NCBI GenBank assembly: GCA_046154585.1
Contig: JBJXDX010000157.1
Location: forward strand, 1 to 64,000
Origin: CADEFX01 sp046154585
GTDB lineage: Bacteria > Pseudomonadota > Alphaproteobacteria > Rhizobiales > Hyphomicrobiaceae
Reading direction: 5' to 3'
Length of the DNA stretch: 64,000 nt
Shown: one piece after another, positions 1 through 7,363 of the stretch
Layout: every line of letters begins with the position of its first letter
Numbering within the stretch: position 1 is the first letter of the stretch
The notes under the pieces: model-generated
What the model saw: the letters and a program-made list of their open reading frames with translations, nothing else
Told to the model about the DNA's origin: nothing
Database searches by the model: none
Position numbers and translations under genes: made by a program

Positions 1-1
1 A

Positions 2-301
2 CGCGGCGGCAAAGGCATCGGCGCGATGGTGGTCAACGAGCGCAATGGTGCGCTCGTCGCGTCGTTCCCCGTCGAAGGCGAGGATCAGATCGTGCTGGTC
101 ACCGATGCCGGCCAGCTCATCCGCTGCCCGGTCGACGATGTGCGTATCGCCGGCCGCAACACGCAAGGCGTGCGCATCTTCAAGACGGACGATCTCGAGA
201 AGGTCGTGTCGGTCGAGCGCGTGCCCGAGGAAGGCTCTTCGGACAACGGCAACGGCGTGGAGAACGGTGGCGCAGACGGAACCGAAGGCGGTTCCGCGTA
301 A
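2..301 (+). CDS. gyrA: DNA gyrase subunit A, C-terminal end (partial)
   Basis: The window opens inside a reading frame that is open from base 2 and stops at TAA 299-301. The roughly 98 visible residues include GGKGIGAM, a stretch reading IVLVTDAGQLIRCPVDDVRI and NTQGVRIF, which match the last blades of the GyrA C-terminal beta-pinwheel that wraps DNA. The tail after about residue 70 is acidic and Gly/Asn-rich (GSSDNGNGVENGGADGTEGG), as is common at GyrA C-termini. GyrA is the breakage-reunion subunit of gyrase. The gyrA to coaD neighbourhood is a usual one in Rhizobiales. The N-terminal part lies outside the window. Confidence 0.93.
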   Translation, partial: RGGKGIGAMVVNERNGALVASFPVEGEDQIVLVTDAGQLIRCPVDDVRIAGRNTQGVRIFKTDDLEKVVSVERVPEEGSSDNGNGVENGGADGTEGGSA

Positions 302-385
302 AGGCGCGATAGCACCGCGGCCATGAGCAACCGATCACTCGCCGTCGCGTTAACTGCTCATGTTGAATGGACACAGGAGCCAAAC

Positions 386-580
386 ATGAGATCGACGTTT
401 ATCGTCCTTGCTACGCTCGCCGGCATGGGCTCTGCGCTCGCGCAGACGACCCAGGCACCGCCGCCGCCCGCGGGGCCGACCGAGGATCAGTGCCGTGCGG
501 GCTACCAGCAGGGCATGGAGTGGACCCAAGCTCAATTCACCAAGGCGTGCGCGGACCTTGAGCAGAAGAAGAAGCCTTGA
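386..580 (+). CDS. small secreted protein, 64 aa
   Basis: A 64-residue product with a signal peptide (MRSTFIVLATLAGMGSALAQ, cleavage after SALA) leaves a mature chain of about 45 residues, proline-rich at first (QAPPPPAGPTEDQ), with two cysteines about 20 residues apart that could form a disulphide, and a lysine-rich end. The start at 386 is supported by an AGGAG-like ribosome site at 374-379; an in-frame ATG at 323 has no such site and would bury the signal peptide. It lies between gyrA and a good terminator at 613-654, so it is probably its own transcript. I do not recognise a family; it looks like a periplasmic protein of unknown role. Confidence 0.72.
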   Translation: MRSTFIVLATLAGMGSALAQTTQAPPPPAGPTEDQCRAGYQQGMEWTQAQFTKACADLEQKKKP

Positions 581-612
581 TGATCTGATGCAGGTCTTGT
601 TTGAGTTCGAGG

Positions 613-654
613 TCGGACGTGGGTGACGAGCAGTCGCCCGCGTCCGATCTTTTT
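613..654 (+). terminator. Rho-independent terminator after the small secreted gene
   Basis: A 14-pair stem (613-626 with 634-647, two G-U pairs, 7-base loop) is followed by TCTTTTT. Position and orientation fit the end of the 386-580 transcript. Confidence 0.8.
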
Positions 655-767
655 GTGGAGCATCAGCGCGCCTGCTTCATGCAGCACGATAACGCGATTG
701 TATTTCCCGGAACCTGAGTGTACGGACGGGATCAGTTCGATCCGCAATTACGCTTGGCCTTTGCACC

Positions 768-1394
768 ATGAGCATCCAGGTTCTTCTGGCCTTCGCGGCC
801 ACGTGCGTCCTGCTGGCCCTCACGCCCGGCCCGAACATGGCACTGATCGTCGCCAACACGGCGTCGCACGGCCTGCGCGCGGGCCTCGCCACGCTTGCGG
901 GCACGGCCACTGGCCTCGTTCTGCTGGTGACGGCCGCGGCCATCGGCATGACATCGGTCGTGGTGTTCATGGCAGCGTGGTTCGATGTGCTGCGCTGGGT
1001 CGGCGCCTGCTATCTGGCATGGCTCGGCTTTCAGCAGCTCCGCTCCTGGTGGCACAACCGCTCCGCGCCCGCACTGCCGGAGGTGCGACCGGGCTCCGGC
1101 CGCAAATGGTACCTGCAGGGCGTCGGCATCAGTCTGTCGAATCCCAAAGTGCTGTTTTTCCTCGGCGCTTTTCTTCCTCAGTTCGTCGATCCCTCTGGCA
1201 ATGTTCCAGTGCAGCTTGCGATCCTTGCGGGGTTGTTCGTAGTCATCTTGGTGGCTGCGGATCTCGCCTTCACCGTCATGGTCGCCGGCGCGCGCGAGCG
1301 GTTCAGCAGTGCGCGCCTGCGGATGATGGACGGGGTGTCGGGCCTGCTGCTGCTGGTCGGCGGGGCAGCACTGGCGATGACGCGGCGGCCGTGA
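768..1394 (+). CDS. LysE/RhtB family amino-acid exporter
   Basis: A 208-residue hydrophobic protein with the LysE/RhtB N-terminal signature (LLALTPGPNMALIVANTASHG, residues 15-35), a central basic loop (residues 95-110) and about six membrane segments, the usual size and layout of this family. Members export amino acids or related small molecules across the inner membrane by proton exchange; substrate cannot be told from sequence. It ends 43 bases before coaD on the same strand and may share a transcript with it. No convincing Shine-Dalgarno site is visible before ATG 768, so the start rests on the fit of the N-terminus to the family. Confidence 0.85.
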   Translation: MSIQVLLAFAATCVLLALTPGPNMALIVANTASHGLRAGLATLAGTATGLVLLVTAAAIGMTSVVVFMAAWFDVLRWVGACYLAWLGFQQLRSWWHNRSAPALPEVRPGSGRKWYLQGVGISLSNPKVLFFLGAFLPQFVDPSGNVPVQLAILAGLFVVILVAADLAFTVMVAGARERFSSARLRMMDGVSGLLLLVGGAALAMTRRP

Positions 1395-1437
1395 TAGGCG
1401 TGGAACCCATCGACCTCATGCCTTCCAGCAAGCTCTC

Positions 1438-1941
1438 ATGAAGCGCACCGGCTTTTACTCGGGCTCGTTCGATCCCGTCACCAACGGCCACACCGACGTG
1501 ATCGCGCGAGCGGCCCGCATGGTGGATACGCTGGTGATCGGCATCGGCGTGCATCCCGGCAAGACGCCCTTGTTCTCGACCGAGGAAAAAGTCGCGCTGC
1601 TCGAGGCCGAAACGGCATCCATCGCCAAGGCGACCGGCTGCCGCATCGAAATCGTCACCTTCGCTGGCCTCACCGTCGATGCGGCGCGCGAAGCCGAGGC
1701 CACGCTGATCTTCCGTGGCCTGCGCGACGGCTCAGACCTCGACTACGAGATGCAGATGGCGGGCATGAACGGCGCGATGGCCAAGGAGATCGACACGGTG
1801 TTCCTGCCGGCCAGTCCTGACGTTCGTCACATCACGGCGACCCTGGTCCGCCAGATCGCCGCCATGGGCGGCAATGTGTCAGCCTTCGTGTCGCGCGAGG
1901 TCGGGCGGCGTCTCAAGGCCAAGACCGCAAAGAAGAAATAG
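1438..1941 (+). CDS. coaD: phosphopantetheine adenylyltransferase
   Basis: A 167-residue protein with the nucleotidyltransferase hallmark GSFDPVTNGHTDVI at residues 9-22, in which TNGH is the T/HxGH active-site motif, and RGLRDGSDLDYEMQMAGMN near residue 92, typical of CoaD. It makes dephospho-CoA from 4'-phosphopantetheine and ATP in the cytosol, the penultimate step of coenzyme A synthesis. Length equals the family norm of 160-170. The C-terminus is lysine-rich. It is followed after about 95 bases by the exported cyclophilin; coaD next to cyclophilin genes is a common Rhizobiales arrangement. Confidence 0.97.
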   Translation: MKRTGFYSGSFDPVTNGHTDVIARAARMVDTLVIGIGVHPGKTPLFSTEEKVALLEAETASIAKATGCRIEIVTFAGLTVDAAREAEATLIFRGLRDGSDLDYEMQMAGMNGAMAKEIDTVFLPASPDVRHITATLVRQIAAMGGNVSAFVSREVGRRLKAKTAKKK

Positions 1942-2035
1942 GCTGCCGGTTCCTCGGCTTGCCGGATTGTCCAAGAAACGCCATAAGCGCGTTCTCATTT
2001 GCAGCGCTGCATGGCCGCAAAGAAGTTTTCAGGAG

Positions 2036-2584
2036 ATGACCTTGAGGAAATGGCTCGCCAGTCTCGCCCTTATCGCGCTCGCTTTCACGGCTGCCGCCCA
2101 AGCGCAGGCGCCGAAGGCCGACCCCGAAAATACCCTTGTGATCGAGCTGAAGACCGGCCGCGTGCTCATTCAACTCCGCCCGGACCTCGCGCCCAAGCAT
2201 GTCGAGCGCGTCAAGCGCCTCGCCAAGGAGGGCTTCTACAACAACATCAAGTTCCATCGCGTGATCGCAGGCTTCATGGCACAGACCGGCGATCCGACCG
2301 GCACCGGCGGCGGCGGGTCCAAATACGGCAATCTGCCCGCGGAGTTCACGCCGACCCCGTTCGAGCGCGGCACCATCGGCGCCGCCCGCACCAACGATCC
2401 CAACAGTTCCAACAGCCAGTTCTTCATCTGCTTCACACACGTCCCGCACCTCAACGGGCAGTACACCGTGTGGGGCAAGGTGATTGAAGGCATGCAGTAC
2501 GTTGACCAGATTGCCAAGGGAGAGCCGCCGGCCACGCCCGACGTGATGCAGAAGGTCTATCTGCTGGCCGACGCGAAGAAATAA
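2036..2584 (+). CDS. exported cyclophilin-type peptidyl-prolyl isomerase
   Basis: A signal peptide (LRKWLASLALIALAFTAAAQA) precedes a complete cyclophilin domain: FHRVIAGFMAQTGDP, GTGGGGSKYGNLPAEF and NSSNSQFFICF carry the active-site Arg, Phe, Met, Gln and Phe-rich core. It should isomerise prolyl bonds in periplasmic proteins. The start is ambiguous: ATG 2036 abuts an AGGAG at 2031-2035 with no spacer, while the in-frame TTG at 2042 sits six bases after it, the normal distance, and still gives a full signal peptide. I list the ATG, but TTG 2042 may be the true start. A cytosolic paralogue follows 39 bases later. Confidence 0.93.
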   Translation: MTLRKWLASLALIALAFTAAAQAQAPKADPENTLVIELKTGRVLIQLRPDLAPKHVERVKRLAKEGFYNNIKFHRVIAGFMAQTGDPTGTGGGGSKYGNLPAEFTPTPFERGTIGAARTNDPNSSNSQFFICFTHVPHLNGQYTVWGKVIEGMQYVDQIAKGEPPATPDVMQKVYLLADAKK

Positions 2585-2623
2585 CCGGGCCGTTATCCGC
2601 CCTCACAACAAGGAGTATCCCCG

Positions 2624-3097
2624 ATGGCAGCCGCCAATCCCGAAAACACGCTCATCATGGACACGACGCAAGGCAAGGTCGTGATCGCGCTCCGGCCCGA
2701 TCTCGCGCCCAACCACGTCGACCGCATCAAGGCGCTGGCGCGCGAAGGCTTCTACGACGGCATCGTTTTTCACCGCGTGATCGACGGCTTCATGGCCCAG
2801 ACCGGATGCCCGCACGGCACCGGCACGGGCGGCTCCAAGCTCGGCAATCTCGACGCCGAGTTCAACGCCGAGCCGCACGTGCGCGGCGTCTGTTCCATGG
2901 CGCGCTCGCAGAACCCCAACAGCGCCAACAGCCAGTTCTTCATTTGCTTCGACGATGCCCGCTTCCTGGATAAGCAGTACACCGTCTGGGGCAAGGTCGT
3001 CGAAGGCATGGACAACGTCGACAAGATCAAGCGCGGCGAGCCCGTTCAAAATCCTGACAAAATCAAGTCGCTGAAGGTGGCGGCTGATGTAAAGTAG
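2624..3097 (+). CDS. cytosolic cyclophilin-type peptidyl-prolyl isomerase
   Basis: A 157-residue cyclophilin without a signal peptide, closely similar to its upstream neighbour (FHRVIDGFMAQTGCPHGTGT, then NSANSQFFICF). The conserved Arg, Gln, Phe and Trp active-site positions are present. It accelerates proline isomerisation in folding proteins. A ribosome site AAGGAG lies at about 2610-2615. The pairing of one exported and one cytosolic cyclophilin downstream of coaD points to an old tandem duplication kept as an operon, with division of labour between compartments. Confidence 0.95.
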   Translation: MAAANPENTLIMDTTQGKVVIALRPDLAPNHVDRIKALAREGFYDGIVFHRVIDGFMAQTGCPHGTGTGGSKLGNLDAEFNAEPHVRGVCSMARSQNPNSANSQFFICFDDARFLDKQYTVWGKVVEGMDNVDKIKRGEPVQNPDKIKSLKVAADVK

Positions 3098-3113
3098 GCT
3101 GTTCACAAAAGCC

Positions 3114-3129
3114 CGGGCCGTACGGCCCG
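3114..3129. other. perfect palindrome between cyclophilin and bioY genes
   Basis: A 16-base self-complementary sequence (CGGGCCG-TA-CGGCCCG) sits 17 bases after the cyclophilin stop and 21 bases before bioY. There is no T-run after it, so it is not an ordinary terminator; it could be an attenuating hairpin or an operator. It does not resemble the TTATCTATAA type of BioR site. Confidence 0.5.
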
Positions 3130-3150
3130 CAAGAAACAGGACGATCCAGG

Positions 3151-3750
3151 ATGATCATGACGAGTGCTGCAGCGCCGCGCACGCTGCTGGAAACCGCTTG
3201 GCCGCAGGACGCCGCCGCTCGTCGCGTCGGCATGGTCCTAGCCGCTCTGTTTGGCGTCTGCCTGCTGACCCTTTCGGCCAAAATTCAGGTGCCGTTCTGG
3301 CCCGTGCCGATGACGATGCAGACCCTTGTCGTTCTGATGCTCGGCATGGCGTACGGCTCGCGCTTGGCCGCAGGTACGGTGCTCGCCTATCTCCTGGCGG
3401 GTGCTGCTGGGCTCCCGGTATTTGCCGGAACGCCCGAGCGCGGCATCGGCCTGGCCTACATGATGGGGCCGACGGCCGGCTTCCTCGTCGGCTTCGTCAT
3501 TGCGGCATGGATCGTGGGTTTCCTCGCCGAGCGCGGCTGGGACCGGTCGTTCCTGACCTGCGGCGCAGCGATGATCGCCGGCCACGCGGCGATATCGCTT
3601 TCAGGCGTCGTATGGCTCGCAATTCTGTTGGGAACCACCAAGGCCATCGACATCGGTCTCATGCCGTTCCTGACCTCCAGTGCGCTGAAGACGGCGCTCG
3701 GAACCGCCGCCATGCCGCTGATCTGGCGCTTCGTTTCGCGCAGGCCGTAG
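3151..3750 (+). CDS. bioY: biotin transporter BioY (S component)
   Basis: A 199-residue membrane protein with about six hydrophobic helices and the BioY hallmarks: KIQVPFWPVPMTMQTLVVLM at residues 44-63 and a GxxGLPVFAG-type loop at 86-95 followed by GPTAGFLVGF. BioY binds biotin in the inner membrane, alone or with the ECF energising module. No bioM/bioN genes are next to it and no BioR-like operator is visible, so it is probably a solitary BioY. A short purine-rich stretch before ATG 3151 (AGGACGATCCAGG) gives a plausible ribosome site. Confidence 0.93.
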   Translation: MIMTSAAAPRTLLETAWPQDAAARRVGMVLAALFGVCLLTLSAKIQVPFWPVPMTMQTLVVLMLGMAYGSRLAAGTVLAYLLAGAAGLPVFAGTPERGIGLAYMMGPTAGFLVGFVIAAWIVGFLAERGWDRSFLTCGAAMIAGHAAISLSGVVWLAILLGTTKAIDIGLMPFLTSSALKTALGTAAMPLIWRFVSRRP

Positions 3751-3753
3751 CCG

Positions 3754-3909
3754 TCAGACACTGTCGGTTTTCGGCACGGCCGGCCGGCCCGGATCGCCGA
3801 AGTCCGGCAGCGGTGGCAGATCCGGCGGTCTCGGGGCCGGATCTTTGCCGCCTTTCGGCTTCACTGGCCTAGGCCGGGGCGGGCGCTTGTCGTCACCTGT
3901 TTTGGGCAT
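3754..3909 (-). CDS. proline-rich 51-aa protein of unknown function
   Basis: This short minus-strand frame starts at ATG 3909-3907 and stops at 3756-3754, four bases past the bioY stop. A textbook GGAGG site lies five bases before the ATG. The product is 51 residues, about a third proline, basic in its first half (KRPPRPRPVKPKGGK) and acidic or neutral later, with no hydrophobic segment, so it should be a disordered cytosolic peptide. I recognise no family. The strong ribosome site and convergent placement with bioY support a real gene, but the composition could also arise from GC-rich noise. Confidence 0.5.
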   Translation of the reverse strand: MPKTGDDKRPPRPRPVKPKGGKDPAPRPPDLPPLPDFGDPGRPAVPKTDSV

Positions 3910-3995
3910 ATCGTCCTCCGCACAAGCTGATGGATCGGAAACGATCCCTGGCGTCGGCGGTTCCCAGGCGTCGCGCTATGGGCTACAGGCGAGCC

Positions 3996-5072
3996 ATGCG
4001 CACGGACCTGTTCGATTTCCAATTGCCCGAGGATCGGATTGCCCTGCATCCGGCCAGTCCGCGCGACAGCGCGCGACTGCTGGTGGTCGGGCCGGGCTCG
4101 GGCGTTCTCGCAGATCGCTCCGTCCGTGATCTGCCCGGCCTGCTGCGCCCCGGCGATGCGCTGGTGTTCAACGACACCAAGGTCATTCCCGCCGCGCTCG
4201 AGGGCACGCGCATTCGCGACGACGCGCGTGCGCATGTGTCGTTCAACCTCATCAAGCGGGTGGACGAGAGTCGGTGGCGGGCGTTCGCGCGCCCGGCCAA
4301 GCGCCTGAAGTCCGGGGACCGCATCCGCTTCGGCACCGAGGGGCGCGTGTGCCTGCTCGGCGAGTTCGATGCCACCGTGACGGAGCGCGGCGAAGACGGC
4401 GAAGTCGAACTCGCCTTCGGCTTGCACGGCGCCTATCTCGATGAGGCGATCGCCGCGCTGGGCGACATGCCGCTGCCGCCCTACATCGCCTTGAAGCGCG
4501 CGCCGGAGGCCGATGACCGCACGTCCTACCAGACGGTCTATGCGCGCTCCGAAGGCGCCGTTGCCGCGCCGACGGCTGGCCTACACTTCACGCAGCAATT
4601 GCTCGCGGCGTTGAAGGCCCGCGAGATTTCAACTCACTTCCTGACACTGCACGTCGGCGCCGGCACGTTTCTCCCGGTCAAGGCCGAGGACACAGCCGGT
4701 CATCGCATGCATGCCGAGTGGGGCACCATCGACGAGACGGTAGCGGCCGACCTCAATGCGGTGCGCGCGCGGGGTGGTCGCATCGTCGCCGTCGGCACGA
4801 CGGCGCTGCGCCTCATCGAAAGCGCGGCAACGCCGGAGGGCCGGATCGCCCCCTTCGCCGGCGAAACCTCGATCTTCATCACGCCAGGCTACCGCTTTCT
4901 TGCGGTCGATGCGCTGATGACCAACTTCCACCTGCCGCGGTCGACGCTGTTCATGCTGGTGTCGGCGTTCTCGGGCCTGGAAACCATGCAGGCCGCTTAT
5001 GCCCATGCCATCGCCTCGGGCTATAGCTTCTATTCCTACGGCGACGCCTGCCTGCTATTTCCTGCCGCATGA
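3996..5072 (+). CDS. queA: S-adenosylmethionine:tRNA ribosyltransferase-isomerase
   Basis: A 358-residue QueA. Visible family blocks are FNDTKVIPAALEGTR (about residue 55), AAPTAGLHFT, HVGAGTFLPVK and MTNFHLPRSTLFMLVSAF near the C-terminus. QueA transfers the ribosyl part of S-adenosylmethionine to preQ1 in tRNA to give epoxyqueuosine. The N-terminus MRTDLFDFQLPEDRIAL is the canonical QueA start, which is why I take ATG 3996 rather than in-frame ATGs at 3930 or 3978. Its stop overlaps the tgt start by four bases (ATGA), so the two queuosine enzymes are translationally coupled. Confidence 0.97.
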   Translation: MRTDLFDFQLPEDRIALHPASPRDSARLLVVGPGSGVLADRSVRDLPGLLRPGDALVFNDTKVIPAALEGTRIRDDARAHVSFNLIKRVDESRWRAFARPAKRLKSGDRIRFGTEGRVCLLGEFDATVTERGEDGEVELAFGLHGAYLDEAIAALGDMPLPPYIALKRAPEADDRTSYQTVYARSEGAVAAPTAGLHFTQQLLAALKAREISTHFLTLHVGAGTFLPVKAEDTAGHRMHAEWGTIDETVAADLNAVRARGGRIVAVGTTALRLIESAATPEGRIAPFAGETSIFITPGYRFLAVDALMTNFHLPRSTLFMLVSAFSGLETMQAAYAHAIASGYSFYSYGDACLLFPAA

Positions 5073-6205
5073 CCGCGATCTTCTCCTATCGCCTCGTCCA
5101 GCAGGATGGCGCCGCGCGCTTCGGCGAAATCGCAACTCCGCGCGGCATCATCCGCACGCCGGCCTTCATGCCGGTCGGGACGGTGGCGACGGTCAAGGCG
5201 CTCTATCCGGAGCAGGTGAAGGCGGCCGGCGCCGACGTCATCCTGGCCAATACCTATCACCTGATGCTGCGCCCAGGCGCCGAGCGCATCGCGCGCCTTG
5301 GCGGGCTGCATACCTTTATGCGCTGGGCAGGTCCGATCCTGACGGACTCGGGCGGCTTCCAGGTCATGAGCCTCTCGAAAATCCGCGAGGTGACGGAGGA
5401 GGGCGCGCGTTTCCAATCGCATCTCGACGGCTCGCGCCACATGCTCACTCCCGAGCGCTCCATCGAGATCCAGTGCCTGCTCGGTGCCGACATTCAGATG
5501 CAACTCGACGAATGCATCGAGTATCCGGCGGCGGAGGCCGAGGTCGAGCGCGCCATGGAGCTGTCACTCAGATGGGCCGAGCGCTCGCAGCGCGCGTTCG
5601 AGACATATGGCACAGTCGGTCAGGCGCTGTTCGGCATTGTGCAGGGCGGCGTGCATGCCGATCTGCGCCAGCGTTCGGCAAATGCTCTCGTCGCCATGAA
5701 CTTCTCCGGCTACTCCATCGGTGGACTTGCCGTCGGCGAAGGCCACGACGTCATGCTGCGGACGCTCGACGACACCGTGCCGGTGCTGCCGGCTGACAAG
5801 CCGCGCTACCTCATGGGTGTAGGAACGCCCGTCGATCTCATCGAAGCGGTGGCGCGTGGCATCGACATGTTCGATTGCGTCATGCCCACCCGCAACGGCC
5901 GTCACGGGCTGGCCTTCACGTGGGACGGCAAGGTCAATCTGCGCAATGCCAAGCACGCCGAGGACTCCGCGCCGCTCGATCCCGCAAGCGCGTGCCCCGC
6001 GGCGCGCGACTACTCGCGCGCCTATCTGCACCATCTCATCAAGTCGGGCGAATATCTTGGCTCCATGCTGCTGTCGTGGTCCAACACGGCCTTCTACCAG
6101 GACCTCATGGCGGCCATGCGCGAGGCCATCGCCGCCGGCCGTTTCGCCGATTGGGCCGCCGAGACCAAGCGGCGGCTCGCCGGTGGCTCCGAGACCGAAG
6201 ACTAG
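5069..6205 (+). CDS. tgt: tRNA-guanine transglycosylase
   Basis: A 378-residue Tgt that swaps the anticodon guanine for preQ1. The substrate loop (DSGGFQVMSLSKIR), GGLAVGEG and the nucleophile region FDCVMPTRNGRHG are intact. The C-terminal zinc site is unusual: where Tgt normally has CxCxxC before YSRAYLHHL, this protein reads ASACPAARDYSRAYLHHL, so only the middle Cys and the His remain. Whether it still binds zinc is unclear. It overlaps queA at its start and shares the four bases CTAG with the stop of the convergent EamA gene. Confidence 0.96.
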   Translation: MTAIFSYRLVQQDGAARFGEIATPRGIIRTPAFMPVGTVATVKALYPEQVKAAGADVILANTYHLMLRPGAERIARLGGLHTFMRWAGPILTDSGGFQVMSLSKIREVTEEGARFQSHLDGSRHMLTPERSIEIQCLLGADIQMQLDECIEYPAAEAEVERAMELSLRWAERSQRAFETYGTVGQALFGIVQGGVHADLRQRSANALVAMNFSGYSIGGLAVGEGHDVMLRTLDDTVPVLPADKPRYLMGVGTPVDLIEAVARGIDMFDCVMPTRNGRHGLAFTWDGKVNLRNAKHAEDSAPLDPASACPAARDYSRAYLHHLIKSGEYLGSMLLSWSNTAFYQDLMAAMREAIAAGRFADWAAETKRRLAGGSETED

Positions 6206-7131
6206 GTTTGAGCCGCTTGAGCCTGAGCACGCTGGCGTGCCGTGACGCGCTCGCGATGCAGCAGGTAGATGCCTGATGCAACGACGATCGAGGCGCCGAC
6301 CAGAGTCCACGCGTCGGGGACCTGGCTGAACACCAGGTAACCCGCCGTCGTATGCGTGATGAGCCCCAGATAGATGAACGGAGCCAGCGTCGATGCTGGC
6401 GCTTGCCTGTAGGCCAGGATCAGGAGGTAGTGGCCGAGCCCGCCCCAGAATCCCATGGAGATAAGAAGCGCCCAGATCCACGGGCTGGACGGCCACACCC
6501 AGTCCGACAGCGCAAACGGTGCCATCAGCAGTGCGCCCGCGACCAGCGAGTAGAATAGCGTCACCTCGGGCGGATCGAAGTCCGACAGATAGCGCGTCAG
6601 CAACAGGAAGACCGCGTAGCACAGCATCGACACGAACGCGTAGGCCATCGCCGGGTGAAACGCCACGATACCCGGCCGCACCACCACGAGAATGCCCGCG
6701 AACCCGACGATAATGGCCAGCATGCGCCGCCATCCGACCCATTCGCCGAGATAAGGTCCCGCCAGCAATGCCACCGTGAACGGCGTCAGGAAATAGATCG
6801 TCTGCGTCTGGTCGAGCCGCAGGTGCCGCAAGGCGATGAAATTGCACACCGTGGAGCCGAGCATCAGCAGCGAGCGCAGGATCTGATGCCTGAGCTTCCG
6901 CGTTATCAGCAGGCCCGGAACCGACACGGCACCCATCGCGAGCACGATCAGGAAGAACTGGCTGACGAAGCGCAGCCACGTGACCTGGGAAACCGGGAGC
7001 TGGGCGATGCTCGCCATGTACTTGGCGATCGTGTCCAAGCAGGAGAACAGCACCAGCGCCACGCACATCAGCCCGATGCCTTTGAAAACGTTGCCGCTTT
7101 GTCCGACCGGTAAATGTGCCGTCCGCTGCAT
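6202..7131 (-). CDS. EamA/DMT family transporter
   Basis: A 309-residue protein with ten hydrophobic helices arranged as two EamA repeats of about 140 residues, the drug/metabolite transporter plan. Helix 1 starts near residue 16 (FKGIGLMCVALVLFSCLDTIAKYMA) and residues 65-80 form the LxFLRF-like region after helix 2. Such proteins move metabolites across the inner membrane; the substrate is not predictable. It is convergent with tgt, the two stop codons sharing CTAG. Its upstream region to 7364 is divergent with the Sel1-like gene. Confidence 0.88.
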   Translation of the reverse strand: MQRTAHLPVGQSGNVFKGIGLMCVALVLFSCLDTIAKYMASIAQLPVSQVTWLRFVSQFFLIVLAMGAVSVPGLLITRKLRHQILRSLLMLGSTVCNFIALRHLRLDQTQTIYFLTPFTVALLAGPYLGEWVGWRRMLAIIVGFAGILVVVRPGIVAFHPAMAYAFVSMLCYAVFLLLTRYLSDFDPPEVTLFYSLVAGALLMAPFALSDWVWPSSPWIWALLISMGFWGGLGHYLLILAYRQAPASTLAPFIYLGLITHTTAGYLVFSQVPDAWTLVGASIVVASGIYLLHRERVTARQRAQAQAAQT

Positions 7132-7340
7132 CTCGCGCTTGTATCCCGCCTCCGCCAGCCGAGGTTATAGCTGTTTCCAACGCCAAGCGTCAGCTGCGGC
7201 GGCGTTCACTTGCAGTGCCGGCAACGCATAGCCGCATGTTGACGCAGGTGCGCGTGCATCGCCGGCCGGCATCCAGCGCAACGATGCCGCTCATTGAAGC
7301 AAAGACGCCGACACACGATCGTCACAACATTTGCATCAAA

Positions 7341-7360
7341 TCCCCCACGCGGGTGGGGGA
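7341..7360 (+). promoter_or_regulatory. hairpin overlapping the ribosome site of the 7364 gene
   Basis: TCCCCCAC (7341-7348) and GTGGGGGA (7353-7360) form a perfect 8-pair stem with a 4-base loop. The right arm contains the GGGGGA that would serve as Shine-Dalgarno site for ATG 7364, so folding would hide it. It resembles the CCCCC/GGGGG intergenic palindromes common in Rhizobiales, so it may be a repeat that landed here. Confidence 0.55.
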
Positions 7361-7363
7361 GAG

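Noticed and set aside
3098..3150. BioR operator or biotin riboswitch before bioY
   Set aside because: No TTATCTATAA-like box is present; the palindrome there is GC-only and of a different kind.
5564..7186. 540-codon minus-strand frame
   Set aside because: Runs over the antisense of tgt and an out-of-frame reading of the EamA gene; no coherent domains.
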